Assembly (NCBI RefSeq): GCF_001427105.1
Contig: NZ_LMGI01000002.1
Coordinates: 1,160,911 to 1,224,910, forward strand
DNA from: Sphingopyxis sp. Root154
Lineage (GTDB): Bacteria; Pseudomonadota; Alphaproteobacteria; Sphingomonadales; Sphingomonadaceae
Reading direction: 5' to 3'
DNA: 64,000 nucleotides
In this document: in pieces, positions 7,937 to 16,261 of the stretch
Layout: each line of letters begins with the position of its first letter
How positions within the stretch are numbered: position 1 is the stretch's first letter
Notes under the pieces: generated by a model
Database searches by the model: none
Told to the model about the DNA's origin: nothing
Seen by the model: the letters and a program-made list of their open reading frames with translations, nothing else
Translations under genes and position numbers: made by a program

Positions 7937-9054
7937 GCGTCGCCACCATGCCGCGACAAATGCTGCCGACCCTCACCGGGCTCCGCGGGTTCGCGGCGCT
8001 GATGGTGCTGCTCTACCATATCCGCAGCGCGATGGGAGGCTTCCTGCCCGAGCGTGTCATTGCGGTGCTGGCCGAGGGCTATCTCGCGGTCGACCTGTTC
8101 TTCGTGCTGTCGGGGTTCGTGCTGTGGTGGACCTATGGCTCCGAGTTCCGCGATCAGGGTATCCGCGCCGCGCCGCGTTTCATTATACGGCGATTTGCCC
8201 GCATCTTTCCGCTCCACCTCGCGATACTGTCGGCGATGCTGCTGTTCGCGGTGGCGCTGCTCTTCAGCGGACGCGACCCCGGCGCGCATTACAGCTTCGC
8301 CGAGCTGCCGGCGCATTATCTGCTGGTCCAGAATTGGGGGTTCGCCAACGGGCTGACATGGAACGATCCCGCCTGGTCGATCTCGACCGAATGGGCGGCC
8401 TATCTGCTGCTGGCGATCGCGGGCGGCTGGCTAACGCGGCTACCGCGCGGCGCGTGGAGCTTCCCTTTGCTGATCATCGCGATGGCGGCCGGTCTGGGAT
8501 GGTGGTTCGCGGCAACCGGCCGCGCGAGCATCGGCGACGATATTCCCGCGACCGGGCTGCTGCGCTGTCTCGTCGAATTCGGCATCGGCATCCTGCTTTG
8601 CCAATGGTGGACGGCGCAGCGCGAACGGCCCCGCGGCACGGTGATCATCTATGGCACCGCGCTCGGCCTCGTTGGCGCCGCAGCGCTCCTGCTCGGGGTG
8701 GCGGGGTCGCAGCCGGCGGCCGTGCCACTGATCATGACCACTGTGGTCATCCTCGCGCTGCAGGCCTCGACGGCGCCACGGCCGCTCTTGTCAGGCAGGA
8801 TCGCGCAATGGCTGGGCGACATCAGCTATGCCGTCTATCTGTCGCATTTTTTCCTGTGGATCCTCTTCAAGCTTTTCTTCGTCGACGATCCGGCGCTGGT
8901 CCATCCGGCCAAGATTCTGGCGTTCATCCTGCTGACGCTGGCCGTGTCGCACCTTCTCCATATCGCGCTCGAGGTGCCGGGGCGGCGGATCGCCCAGCGG
9001 GCCGGCGATCGCCTGCTCGCCGCACCGCGCGCCGCGGGCCGTAGCGAGACCTGA
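7933..9054 (+). CDS. Acyltransferase 3 family membrane O-acyltransferase
   Basis: About 373 residues with around ten membrane segments. The N-terminal LTGLRGFAALMVLLYHIRSA carries the family's conserved R and catalytic H (LRGFAAL..VLLYH), and SYAVYLSHFFLWILF is the conserved C-terminal SY.xYLxH motif. The family transfers acetyl or succinyl groups from acyl-CoA to sugars of exopolysaccharides. It directly follows, and overlaps (GTGA), the O-ligase-like gene, so modification of the same surface glycan is likely. The GTG at 7933 is chosen for the overlap; ATG 7948 is an alternative five codons later. Confidence 0.88.
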   Translation: MSVATMPRQMLPTLTGLRGFAALMVLLYHIRSAMGGFLPERVIAVLAEGYLAVDLFFVLSGFVLWWTYGSEFRDQGIRAAPRFIIRRFARIFPLHLAILSAMLLFAVALLFSGRDPGAHYSFAELPAHYLLVQNWGFANGLTWNDPAWSISTEWAAYLLLAIAGGWLTRLPRGAWSFPLLIIAMAAGLGWWFAATGRASIGDDIPATGLLRCLVEFGIGILLCQWWTAQRERPRGTVIIYGTALGLVGAAALLLGVAGSQPAAVPLIMTTVVILALQASTAPRPLLSGRIAQWLGDISYAVYLSHFFLWILFKLFFVDDPALVHPAKILAFILLTLAVSHLLHIALEVPGRRIAQRAGDRLLAAPRAAGRSET

Positions 9055-9113
9055 TCCGCGGGCGCCCTGTCACAGCCGGGGAACCATAGACGGCGGCGAG
9101 GCGCTATGGACCC

Positions 9114-10124
9114 ATGTCCGCTCTGCGCCTTGTTCATGTCGACGACAGCCTGCCTGGCATCACCCGCGCGCGTTCGGGCGTCGGCTGGCGCTATCGCGAC
9201 GCCAAGGGAAAGATCATCCGCGACCGCGACGAGATCGACCGCCTCAACGCGATCGCACTGCCGCCGGCCTATGAGGATGCGTGGTTCTGCCCCGCGGCGA
9301 ACGGCCATATCCTCGCGACCGGCTATGACGCGCGCGGGCGCAAGCAATATCGCTATCACCCCGATTTCCGCATGGCGCGCGAGGCGGACAAATATGACCG
9401 CTGCGCCGCCTTTGGCCACGCACTCCCTCTGCTTCGCGCACGCCTGGTCGATGATCTGAACCGCCGGACGCTCTGCTCCGAACGCGTCGTCGCTGCGGTC
9501 GTGCGCCTGCTCGACCTCGCCGCGCTCCGCGTCGGTAACGAGCAATATGTGGCGGCGAACAAGAGCTTCGGTGCGACCACGCTGCGCCAGCGCCATGCGA
9601 AGCTGTCGGGCAAGACGCTTCGCCTCAAATATATCGCCAAGGGCGGTGCGAAACGCGAGGTCACGATCAGCGACCGCAGCCTCACCACACTGGTGCGCCG
9701 GCTTCAGGACCTGCCCGGCCAGAATCTCTTTCAATATGAGGATGAGGGCGCCCTCTGCTCCGTCGCATCTGAGGATGTGAACGCCTATATCCGCGAAGCG
9801 ATGGGCGGCGAGTTCAGCGCCAAGCATTTCCGCACCTGGTCGGCGAGCGTCGAAGCATTCGCCTTCCTCTACGACGCGTCCAAACCGCCGACCCTGAAGG
9901 CGATGCTCGAACATGTCGCCGACCACCTCGGCAATACGCCGGCGATCGCGCGCAAAGCTTATGTCCACCCGGCGATGCTTGCCGCGGCGCAGGCGCGCGA
10001 AGACTTTGCCGCGGCGGTCGGCAACCTGCCGCGCGCGACGCGTTATCTTTCGCGTTACGAACGCGGATTTTTGACCTATCTGGAGCGGGCGCCCGCGGCC
10101 GCGGTGCTGCTCCAATCCGCCTGA
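9114..10124 (+). CDS. DNA topoisomerase IB, poxvirus/bacterial type
   Basis: A 336-residue protein, the usual length for bacterial topoisomerase IB. The catalytic tyrosine is seen in IARKAYVHP at about residue 283; further catalytic-pocket motifs are LAALRVGNEQY (Arg), LRLKYIAKGG (Lys region) and FRTWSASV (Arg and His-side region). It relaxes supercoils through a 3'-phosphotyrosyl intermediate, without ATP. ATG 9114. It is a single gene between the glycan cluster and the mechanosensitive channel, with no sign that it belongs to either. Confidence 0.93.
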   Translation: MSALRLVHVDDSLPGITRARSGVGWRYRDAKGKIIRDRDEIDRLNAIALPPAYEDAWFCPAANGHILATGYDARGRKQYRYHPDFRMAREADKYDRCAAFGHALPLLRARLVDDLNRRTLCSERVVAAVVRLLDLAALRVGNEQYVAANKSFGATTLRQRHAKLSGKTLRLKYIAKGGAKREVTISDRSLTTLVRRLQDLPGQNLFQYEDEGALCSVASEDVNAYIREAMGGEFSAKHFRTWSASVEAFAFLYDASKPPTLKAMLEHVADHLGNTPAIARKAYVHPAMLAAAQAREDFAAAVGNLPRATRYLSRYERGFLTYLERAPAAAVLLQSA

Positions 10125-10146
10125 TCCGACGTACAAAGGACCCGAC

Positions 10147-11352
10147 GTGACTTTCTCTATCCTCGCCGCCGCGACCACCGCCGCCCCGAAAGCTGCGCCC
10201 GCGAAGGCGGCCGCGACCAACCCCCTCAACGACCTGCAGCGCTATTGGGACATGAGCGTGGCGTGGGTGGAAAGCCATTGGCTGCAGATCGGTATCGCGA
10301 TCGGCGTCGGTCTCGCCATCTATTTCCTGCTGTCGATGGTCCGCCGCTTTGCGCTCAAATATGCGCAGTCAGCCGAAGGCGACCTCTCGCTGACCCACAT
10401 CGCCGGGCGCGTGATCCACAAGACCAAGTCGTCGGTGCTCGCGATCATCGCGATCCGCATGGTCGCGAGCTATGCGCAGCCGCCGGCGATCATCATGCAG
10501 ATGATCCAGTTCGTCTTCACCGTCGCGGTCGTGCTGCAAGTCGCGATCTGGGCGCGCGAAATCGTGCTCGGGCTGATCCAGCGCCGCGCTGCCGAGGGCA
10601 ACAATGAGACGCTGTCCAACGCGATGGGCATCATCCGCCTGCTGATCAGTATCGCTTTGTTCGCGATCGCGGCGATCGTCATCCTCGACAATATGGGGGT
10701 CAACGTCACCGGCCTCATCGCCGGTCTGGGCATCGGCGGCATCGCGATCGGCCTCGCCGCGCAGGGCATTTTCTCAGATCTCTTTGCCTCGCTCTCGATC
10801 ATCTTCGACCGGCCGTTCCGCGTCGGCGAGACGATCAAATATGACACGAGTACCGCGACGGTCGAGCGGATCGGGCTCAAGAGCACGCGCCTGCGTTCGC
10901 TCAACGGCGAACTGCTCGTGATCTCGAACACCAATCTGCTGAGCAAGGAGATCACCAATTTCGCGCATCTCCATCGCCGCCGGATCACTTTCAAGATCGG
11001 CGTCATCTATCAGACCACACCCGAAATGCTGCGCGACCTGCCGGCGTTGCTCGAGGCGCAGGTGGTCGCCGGGGGGCAGGAATTCATCCGGTCGAGCTTC
11101 CTGAGCTTCGGCCCTTCGAGTCTCGATTTCGAGCTGCTCTTCGATGTTTTCAGCGACGAGTTCGACGTCGTCGCCGCGGCACGGACTGACATCGGCATCC
11201 GGCTGTTCGAGGCGATGGCGAAGGCCGGCTACGAATTCGCCTATCCGACGCAGACGACCTTTACCGCGGCGCCCGACGGGACCATGATCATGCCCTATTC
11301 CGAGTCTCCAAGGCCCAAGGCAGCGGCGGCAAAGGCAGCGAAGCCCGGCTGA
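10147..11352 (+). CDS. MscS-family mechanosensitive ion channel
   Basis: About 401 residues with GTG at 10147. An N-terminal Ala/Pro-rich stretch is followed by membrane helices near residues 48-65, 100-130 and 150-195. The pore helix and start of the beta domain are the MscS signature: GLIAGLGIGGIAIGLAAQG, then DLFASLSIIFDRPFRVGETI. The cytoplasmic alpha/beta domain follows (RRRITFKIGVIYQT...). It should open under membrane tension to release solutes after osmotic downshock. The C-terminal tail is Ala/Lys/Pro-rich and probably disordered. It starts 22 bases after the topoisomerase gene, though functionally it seems independent. Confidence 0.92.
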   Translation: MTFSILAAATTAAPKAAPAKAAATNPLNDLQRYWDMSVAWVESHWLQIGIAIGVGLAIYFLLSMVRRFALKYAQSAEGDLSLTHIAGRVIHKTKSSVLAIIAIRMVASYAQPPAIIMQMIQFVFTVAVVLQVAIWAREIVLGLIQRRAAEGNNETLSNAMGIIRLLISIALFAIAAIVILDNMGVNVTGLIAGLGIGGIAIGLAAQGIFSDLFASLSIIFDRPFRVGETIKYDTSTATVERIGLKSTRLRSLNGELLVISNTNLLSKEITNFAHLHRRRITFKIGVIYQTTPEMLRDLPALLEAQVVAGGQEFIRSSFLSFGPSSLDFELLFDVFSDEFDVVAAARTDIGIRLFEAMAKAGYEFAYPTQTTFTAAPDGTMIMPYSESPRPKAAAAKAAKPG

Positions 11353-11445
11353 CGCTACGGCGCCGCGGCTGCCGGGCTTGGCTCTTGTGCAACGCGTCAA
11401 GAGAGGCCTAGAACGCGCCCCGAACCAGCTATTGAGGGGATGATT

Positions 11446-11904
11446 ATGGCCACCATCACGCCGCAGGAACTGCAAACCAAAGTCGGTGAGCATCTCGGCA
11501 CGTCGGATTGGGTGCTCGTCGATCAGGAGATGATCAACAAGTTCGCCGACGCGACGGGCGATCATCAATTCATCCATATCGACGAGGAAAAGGCGAAGCT
11601 GACGCCCTTCGGCGGCACGATCGCGCACGGCTTTCTCACCCTCTCCCTGATGCCGCTGCTCGGCGCGAGCACCGACGGCCCCAAGGTCGGCGGCATCAAG
11701 ATGGGTGTCAACTACGGCTGCAACAAAGTCCGCTTCCTGTCGCCCGTCCGTTCGGGCAAGCGCGTGCGCAGCCACGTGAAGCTGCTCGAGCTTGAGGAAA
11801 AGCGCCCCGGCCAGTGGCAGCAGACCAATGAAGTCTCCGTCGAGATCGAGGGCGAGGAAAAGCCCGCCCTGATCGCCGAATGGATCAGCCAGTTTTTCGT
11901 TTGA
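11446..11904 (+). CDS. MaoC-like (R)-specific enoyl-CoA hydratase
   Basis: A 152-residue hot-dog-fold protein. The hydratase-2 motif is present: FADATGDHQFIHIDEEKA with the catalytic Asp at about 39 and His at about 44, then GGTIAHGFLTLSL. It hydrates trans-2-enoyl-CoA, or serves as a related dehydratase. ATG 11446 is preferred because GAGGGG then lies at good distance; ATG 11440 would sit on top of it. A thiolase gene follows after 54 bases on the same strand, suggesting a short acyl-CoA pathway. The exact substrate cannot be read from the sequence. Confidence 0.9.
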   Translation: MATITPQELQTKVGEHLGTSDWVLVDQEMINKFADATGDHQFIHIDEEKAKLTPFGGTIAHGFLTLSLMPLLGASTDGPKVGGIKMGVNYGCNKVRFLSPVRSGKRVRSHVKLLELEEKRPGQWQQTNEVSVEIEGEEKPALIAEWISQFFV

Positions 11905-11958
11905 GCATAGCCCTCCCCGGCAAAGATTCTGCCTAACTCACCGAAGAGGAATTACATC

Positions 11959-13140
11959 ATGCGTGACGCCGTCATCGTTTCCACCGCCCGCACCCCGCTG
12001 ACCAAGGCGGCGCGCGGCTCGTTCAACAACACGCTCGCGCCGACGCTGGGCGCGCATGCGGTCCGCGCTGCGGTCGAGCGCGCCGGTGTCGAAGGCGGCG
12101 AGATCGACGACGTCGTTTTCGGCGCCGCGATGCAGCAGGGATCGCAGACGATGAACGTCGCGCGCCTGATCGCGCTGCGCGCCGGCCTGCCCGTCACCGT
12201 CCCCGGCATGTCGATCGACCGCCAGTGCTCGTCGGGCCTGATGACAATCGCGACCGCCGCGAAGCAGATCATCGTCGACCGTCAGGACATCGCGGTCGCC
12301 GGCGGCATCGAGTCGATCTCGAAGGTCAGCGGCAGCGGCAAGGTGTTCATCGAGACCGACGCCGAGCTGATCGCGATGCACAAGGACACCTATATGCCGA
12401 TGATCGGCACCGCCGAGGTCGTCGCCAAGCGCTACAACATCAGCCGCGAGGCGCAGGACGAATATTCGTTCCAGTCGCAGCAGCGCACCGCCGCCGCGCA
12501 GGCCGCGGGCAAATATGACGACGAGATCGTCGCCTGTAACGCGACCATGGCGGTGGTGAACAAGGAAACGAAGGAGGTCAGCTTCCAGGATGTCGTCGCG
12601 AACAAGGACGAGTGCAACCGTCCCGACACGACGCTCGAAGGCCTGCTCAGCCTGAAGCCCGTAATGGGCGAAGGCTTCTCGATCACCGCGGGCAACGCCA
12701 GCCAGCTCGCCGACGGTGCATCGGCCGCGGTGTTGATGGAAGCCAGGGTCGCCGAGAAGAAGGGCCTCCAGCCGCTCGGCCGTTATGTCGGCATGGCGGT
12801 CGCGGGCACCGAACCCGACGAAATGGGCATCGGCCCCGTCTTCGCGATTCCGAAGCTGCTCGAACGCTTCGAGCTCAAGATGGACGACATCGGCCTCTGG
12901 GAACTCAACGAAGCCTTCGCCGTGCAGGTCCTCTACTGCCGCGACACGCTCGGCATCCCGAACGAGCTGCTCAACGTCAACGGCGGCTCGATCTCGATCG
13001 GCCACCCCTTCGGCATGACCGGCGCGCGCTGCGTCGGCCACGCATTGATCGAAGGCAAGCGTCGCGGCGTCAAATATGCCGTCGTCACCATGTGCATCGG
13101 TGGCGGCCAGGGCGCAGCGGGCCTGTTCGAGGTCTTCTGA
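11959..13140 (+). CDS. Acetyl-CoA C-acyltransferase (thiolase)
   Basis: A 393-residue thiolase. The acylated cysteine is C90 in SIDRQCSSGL; the general-base histidine is in SIGHPFGMTGAR near residue 350; the second cysteine is C379 in MCIGGGQGAAG. The length and motifs fit the degradative FadA-type rather than the Thl/PhaA acetoacetyl-CoA type: the FadA-like GHPFGMTGAR and the final GLFEVF. It would cleave 3-ketoacyl-CoA in beta-oxidation. It follows maoC and precedes a carboxymuconolactone-decarboxylase-like gene by a base or two, so the three are probably co-transcribed. Confidence 0.93.
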   Translation: MRDAVIVSTARTPLTKAARGSFNNTLAPTLGAHAVRAAVERAGVEGGEIDDVVFGAAMQQGSQTMNVARLIALRAGLPVTVPGMSIDRQCSSGLMTIATAAKQIIVDRQDIAVAGGIESISKVSGSGKVFIETDAELIAMHKDTYMPMIGTAEVVAKRYNISREAQDEYSFQSQQRTAAAQAAGKYDDEIVACNATMAVVNKETKEVSFQDVVANKDECNRPDTTLEGLLSLKPVMGEGFSITAGNASQLADGASAAVLMEARVAEKKGLQPLGRYVGMAVAGTEPDEMGIGPVFAIPKLLERFELKMDDIGLWELNEAFAVQVLYCRDTLGIPNELLNVNGGSISIGHPFGMTGARCVGHALIEGKRRGVKYAVVTMCIGGGQGAAGLFEVF

Positions 13141-13141
13141 T

Positions 13142-13726
13142 TTGCGCCTGAGCAGGCCACGTATCGAGCCGGTCGACCTCGACCGGCTCGATGCCGACCA
13201 GCGCGCCGCGCTCGAACCCTTCCTTGCCTCGGATGGAGGCAAGGTCGGGGGCGGCAAGATCCTCAATATCTTCCGCACCCTCGCCCATGCGCCCAAGGCG
13301 CTGACCGCCTTCCTCGGCTGGGGCAATTATATCCTGTCGAAGCGCAATGCGCTTTCGCCCCGGAATCGCGAACTCGTTATCCTGCGCACCGGCTACAACT
13401 GCCGCTCGGGTTATGAGTGGACCCAGCACAAGCGCATCGGGCTCGACTGCGGGCTCACCGAAGACGAGATCGCGCGCATCAAGGCCGGCCCCGATACAGA
13501 GGACTGGAACGACCTCGACCGCGCGATGCTCCGCGCGACCGACGAACTGACCACCAACCACTTCGTTACCGACGCAAGCTGGGCCGCGCTCGCGCCGCTG
13601 GGCGACAAGGGCCGCATGGACCTCGTCATGACCGTCGGCCAGTACACGCAGGTTTCGATGATATTGAACAGCTTCGGCATCCAGGTCGAGGACGGCTGGA
13701 CCGTCGACCCCGACCTCAAAGCCTGA
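13142..13726 (+). CDS. Carboxymuconolactone decarboxylase family protein
   Basis: About 194 residues of AhpD/CMD fold. The segment LSPRNRELVILRTGYNCRSGYEWTQH is the family core, but only one cysteine (NCRSGYEW) replaces the CxxC redox pair of AhpD, so it is more like the CMD subfamily of unknown substrate. No ATG is available before the conserved region; TTG 13142, which has GAGG nine bases upstream and abuts the thiolase stop, is the chosen start. An ATG at 13076 would overlap the thiolase by 65 bases. The context (thiolase before, ABM monooxygenase after) points to catabolism of a cyclic or acyl compound. Confidence 0.8.
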   Translation: MRLSRPRIEPVDLDRLDADQRAALEPFLASDGGKVGGGKILNIFRTLAHAPKALTAFLGWGNYILSKRNALSPRNRELVILRTGYNCRSGYEWTQHKRIGLDCGLTEDEIARIKAGPDTEDWNDLDRAMLRATDELTTNHFVTDASWAALAPLGDKGRMDLVMTVGQYTQVSMILNSFGIQVEDGWTVDPDLKA

Positions 13727-13745
13727 ACCACAAGGGAGAGAGACC

Positions 13746-14036
13746 ATGAGTGCCATCGGTGTGATCGCCACACTGCGCGTGCAGCCCGGCAAGGAAGAGG
13801 CTTTTGAAGGCGTGTTCGCCGAACTCGCCGCCGCGGTGCACGCGGACGAGCCCGGCAACAGCTATTACAAGCTGTTCCGCACCAGTGAGGCGGGCGTGTA
13901 CAAGGTGCTCGAATGCTATGACAGCGACGCCGCGGTCGAAGCGCACCGCGCGTCGGACCATTTCCGCACCCTCGGCGCCAAACTCGGCCCCTGCCTCGCC
14001 GGTGCGCCCGAAATCGAGCGCCTTTCGGCCGTCTGA
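13746..14036 (+). CDS. ABM-domain protein (antibiotic biosynthesis monooxygenase family)
   Basis: A 96-residue dimeric alpha/beta ferredoxin-like protein. It has the ABM layout: VIATLRVQPGKEEAFEGVF at the start, YYKLFRTSEAGVYKVLECY in the middle and FRTLGAKLGP near the end. Family members include quinol monooxygenase YgiN and haem-degrading enzymes, so the reaction is open. AAGGGAGAG precedes the ATG. It is the last gene of the maoC-thiolase-CMD run and is followed by a large palindromic repeat that could terminate transcription. Confidence 0.85.
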   Translation: MSAIGVIATLRVQPGKEEAFEGVFAELAAAVHADEPGNSYYKLFRTSEAGVYKVLECYDSDAAVEAHRASDHFRTLGAKLGPCLAGAPEIERLSAV

Positions 14037-14101
14037 CCGGATGTCCTTTGAAGGAACGAAGAACCGGTTTCGACCGGTTCCTCCGCTCCGCTCTAATATT
14101 T

Positions 14102-14173
14102 CGTCATTCCCGCGAAAGCGGGAACCCGGTAGCAACGTCCGCTCGCTGGGTTCCCGCTTTCGCGGGAATGACG
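14102..14173. repeat. Large perfect palindromic repeat (TTCCCGCGAAAGCGGGAA type)
   Basis: A 26-base arm starting CGTCATTCCCGCGAAAGCGG is followed after 20 bases by its exact reverse complement ending in GGGAATGACG. Each arm itself contains the smaller palindrome CCCGCGAAAGCGGG. It lies between the convergent ABM and soxR genes, and similar elements are common in sphingomonad genomes; it may act as a bidirectional terminator. Confidence 0.85.
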
Positions 14174-14233
14174 AAGGTTGAGGATCTCAGCGCACCCGGT
14201 TGAAATAGTTGGTGCGCATCGCGGTGCAAGGTG

Positions 14234-14704
14234 TCAGCCGACCTCGGCAATCTCCCCCGACCGGTCGCCGAGCACATAACGCGGCCCCGCGCCGCGCTGA
14301 GCCGCCTTGTCCTCGCGGTTATAAAGTCCGCATTTCTTGAGCGAGAGGCACCCGCAACCGATGCAATTGCCGAGCAGTTCGCGCGTGCGTTCGAGCGCCG
14401 CGATCTGCGCATCGATCCGCGCGCCGAGGCCGGTGCTGATCCGCGTCCAGTCGGCACCGTTCGGCGTCCGCCCGGCCGGAAGCCCCGCAAGCTCGGCGGC
14501 AATCTCCTCGAGGCTCAGCCCCAGTTGCTGCGCGATCAGGATGAAAGACACGCGGCGGATGTCGGCGCGCAGGAAGCGGCGCTGGCCGCCGCCGGTGCGC
14601 AGCGCTTCGACCAGCCCCTTGGCCTCGTAAAAGCGTATCGCCGACACCGCGACGCCGGTGCGCGCCGCGAGTTCGCCGATCGCGATCAGGTCGGTCCGAT
14701 GCAT
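14234..14704 (-). CDS. soxR: Redox-sensitive transcriptional activator SoxR
   Basis: A 156-residue MerR-family protein. The N-terminal winged helix reads IGELAARTGVAVSAIRFYEAKGL; the C-terminal [2Fe-2S] cluster motif is C-I-G-C-G-C-x5-C at about residues 114, 117, 119 and 125, the exact SoxR spacing. Oxidation of the cluster by redox-cycling compounds activates it by untwisting long-spacer promoters. ATG 14704 is preferred (GGAAGG at eight bases), ATG 14710 is close. No soxS is present, as usual outside enterics. A SoxR-type operator and promoter face the divergent VOC gene. Confidence 0.95.
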   Translation of the reverse strand: MHRTDLIAIGELAARTGVAVSAIRFYEAKGLVEALRTGGGQRRFLRADIRRVSFILIAQQLGLSLEEIAAELAGLPAGRTPNGADWTRISTGLGARIDAQIAALERTRELLGNCIGCGCLSLKKCGLYNREDKAAQRGAGPRYVLGDRSGEIAEVG

Positions 14705-14717
14705 TCCCATTTCCTTC

Positions 14718-14813
14718 CGTCATTGCGAGGAGCGGAGCGACGCGGCAATCCCCAGATGTCGGCCATGTGCAAGGCCGATGGCTGGAGATTGCGTCGCTTC
14801 GCTCGCAATGACG
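14718..14813. repeat. Imperfect palindromic repeat (CGTCATTGCGAG type)
   Basis: The left arm CGTCATTGCGAGGAGCGGAG continues to 14752; the right arm running to 14813 is its near-reverse complement (ends GCTTCGCTCGCAATGACG), with about 31 bases between. It sits just upstream of soxR and is a dispersed repeat type distinct from the one at 14102. Confidence 0.8.
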
Positions 14814-14842
14814 GGCTCAATAATCAGCAACGCCATTTCTCC

Positions 14843-14873
14843 TTGATCTCAACCTGACTTGAGCTTTCATAAG
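14843..14873 (+). promoter_or_regulatory. SoxR-type promoter with 19-bp spacer, driving the VOC gene
   Basis: A -35 element TTGATC (14843-14848) and a -10 element CATAAG (14868-14873) are separated by 19 bases. The spacer holds the palindrome CTCAACCTGACTTGAG (14848-14863), which differs from the E. coli soxS operator core in only three central positions. An overlong spacer with a SoxR box inside is the hallmark of SoxR-activated promoters. Confidence 0.8.
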
Positions 14874-14904
14874 TCCGGCGTCAACGCGAATCAGGAGAAG
14901 TTGA

Positions 14905-15300
14905 GTGACGCACCCCTTCATCGAGCATGTGAATCTGACGGTCAGCGATCCCGACCGCACCGCCGGAATCCTCTCGGCGATCTTCGGCTGGCACGAACGC
15001 TGGCGCGGACCCGCACGCGATGGCGGGCGCACGATCCACCTTGGCAGCGAGGCCGCCTATATCGCGCTCTACACCGGCCCCGACGGCGAGCATGCCGACG
15101 CGCAATATCCAAAGGGCGCGCCGCTCAACCATGTCGGCGTACAGGTTGACGATCTCGACACGATCGAAATGCGCGTGAAGGCGGTCGGGCTGACCCCGTT
15201 CAACCACGGCGACTATGAACCCGGCCGCCGCTTCTATTTCTTCGATCCCGACGGCATCGAATATGAGGTGGTCAGCTATGCGGAGCCGCGCCCGCGCTGA
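14905..15300 (+). CDS. VOC-family (glyoxalase/bleomycin-resistance-like) protein
   Basis: A 131-residue vicinal oxygen chelate protein. It has the paired beta-alpha-beta-beta-beta layout: FIEHVNLTVSDPDRTAGILS first, then NHVGVQVDDLDTIEMRV and the metal-side FFDPDGIEYEVV at the end. Candidate metal ligands are the H in IEHVN, the H in NHVGV and the E in GIEYEVV. Such proteins detoxify or sequester small electrophiles and antibiotics. The GTG at 14905 has CAGGAGAAG upstream. Its promoter carries a SoxR box, so it is probably induced by redox-active compounds; this is an unusual SoxR target that fits a detoxification role. Confidence 0.85.
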   Translation: MTHPFIEHVNLTVSDPDRTAGILSAIFGWHERWRGPARDGGRTIHLGSEAAYIALYTGPDGEHADAQYPKGAPLNHVGVQVDDLDTIEMRVKAVGLTPFNHGDYEPGRRFYFFDPDGIEYEVVSYAEPRPR

Positions 15301-15363
15301 ACCGGGCAACAGGCGCCCAGTTCGCGCGTTGTTCGCTTATCGAGGGACGAAAGGAATTCTCCC

Positions 15364-15828
15364 ATGAGCGACGACATCAAAAAGCAGTTCTGGAAAGCCT
15401 TGGCCGACAGCCCCTATGTCATGGTCGGCGCGACCGGTGAGCGCGAACATCATATCCCGATGAACGCCCAGCTCGACAAGGATGCGAGCAGCGCCTTCTG
15501 GTTCTTCACCGCGACCGACAACCGCCTTTCGGGCGGCGGCCCCGCGATGGCGCAATTTTCGGCAAAGGGTCATGACCTGTTCGCCTGCATCTCGGGCACG
15601 CTCGTTCACGAAAGCGACCACGCGGTGCTCGACAAATTGTGGAACAACAGCATCGCGGCTTGGTACGAAGGCGGCAAGGATGACCCCAAGCTCGTCCTCT
15701 TGCGCTTCGATCTCGACAATGCCGAAATCTGGACCGCCGACCCGAGCATCAAGGGCCTGTTCAAGATGGCAACCGGCATGACGATGAAGGAAGGCGAGCT
15801 GGGCCAGCACGCGCAGGTAGCACTTTAG
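15364..15828 (+). CDS. Pyridoxamine 5'-phosphate oxidase-like general stress protein
   Basis: A 154-residue split-barrel flavin-binding-type protein resembling the general stress protein 26 group. The recognisable core is FWKALADSPYVMVGATG, the FWFFTATDNRL strand and NNSIAAWYEGGKDDPKLVLLRF. Members bind FMN or F420-like cofactors; the substrate is unknown. It follows the SoxR-controlled VOC gene by 63 bases on the same strand and might be read through from it, which would fit a stress function. Confidence 0.85.
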   Translation: MSDDIKKQFWKALADSPYVMVGATGEREHHIPMNAQLDKDASSAFWFFTATDNRLSGGGPAMAQFSAKGHDLFACISGTLVHESDHAVLDKLWNNSIAAWYEGGKDDPKLVLLRFDLDNAEIWTADPSIKGLFKMATGMTMKEGELGQHAQVAL

Positions 15829-15868
15829 CATGTCTGGACATGCGCCCATGCCCGGCTAAAAAGCCAGC

Positions 15869-16261
15869 ATGGGCACATGGCCTGAGCAGCATTTTGCATG
15901 GCATGGCTATACGATCCGCGATGAATATCGCCGATGGCTGCCGCTGGTCATCCCCGTCGAAATCCTGCTGCTCGCCGGGCTGTGGTTTTACGGTCACAAC
16001 GGCACAATCCACTTCCCCTCGACATTACCCGGGGTAAGCGTCTTTGCGGTCGGCCTCGCCTATAGAATCGCTCTTCTCTTTCTTACGGCGCGGCGATTTC
16101 GGTCGGCAGGACTCTCGCGCGGATGGTTGTTCCTACCCTTCTGCACCATCAACATTCCCGTCGGCGGCTATTTTTGGAGCGTCGGGGCCACAATCACGCT
16201 GCTCACCATTTTGGCCGGCACGACCGTCGAAGATTTACGGGAAGAAGAACCCATCTACTAA
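15869..16261 (+). CDS. Small inner-membrane protein, DUF805-like, unknown function
   Basis: A 130-residue protein with three hydrophobic segments (around LPLVIPVEILLLAGLWFYG, GVSVFAVGLAYRIALLFL and GYFWSVGATITLLTILAG). The stretch ARRFRSAGLSRGWLFLPF loosely resembles the DUF805 core (RRLHDxGxSGWW), so a DUF805 relative is possible. ATG 15869. The base composition is a little less GC-rich than the neighbours. Its stop overlaps the convergent stop of the epimerase gene. Confidence 0.6.
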   Translation: MGTWPEQHFAWHGYTIRDEYRRWLPLVIPVEILLLAGLWFYGHNGTIHFPSTLPGVSVFAVGLAYRIALLFLTARRFRSAGLSRGWLFLPFCTINIPVGGYFWSVGATITLLTILAGTTVEDLREEEPIY

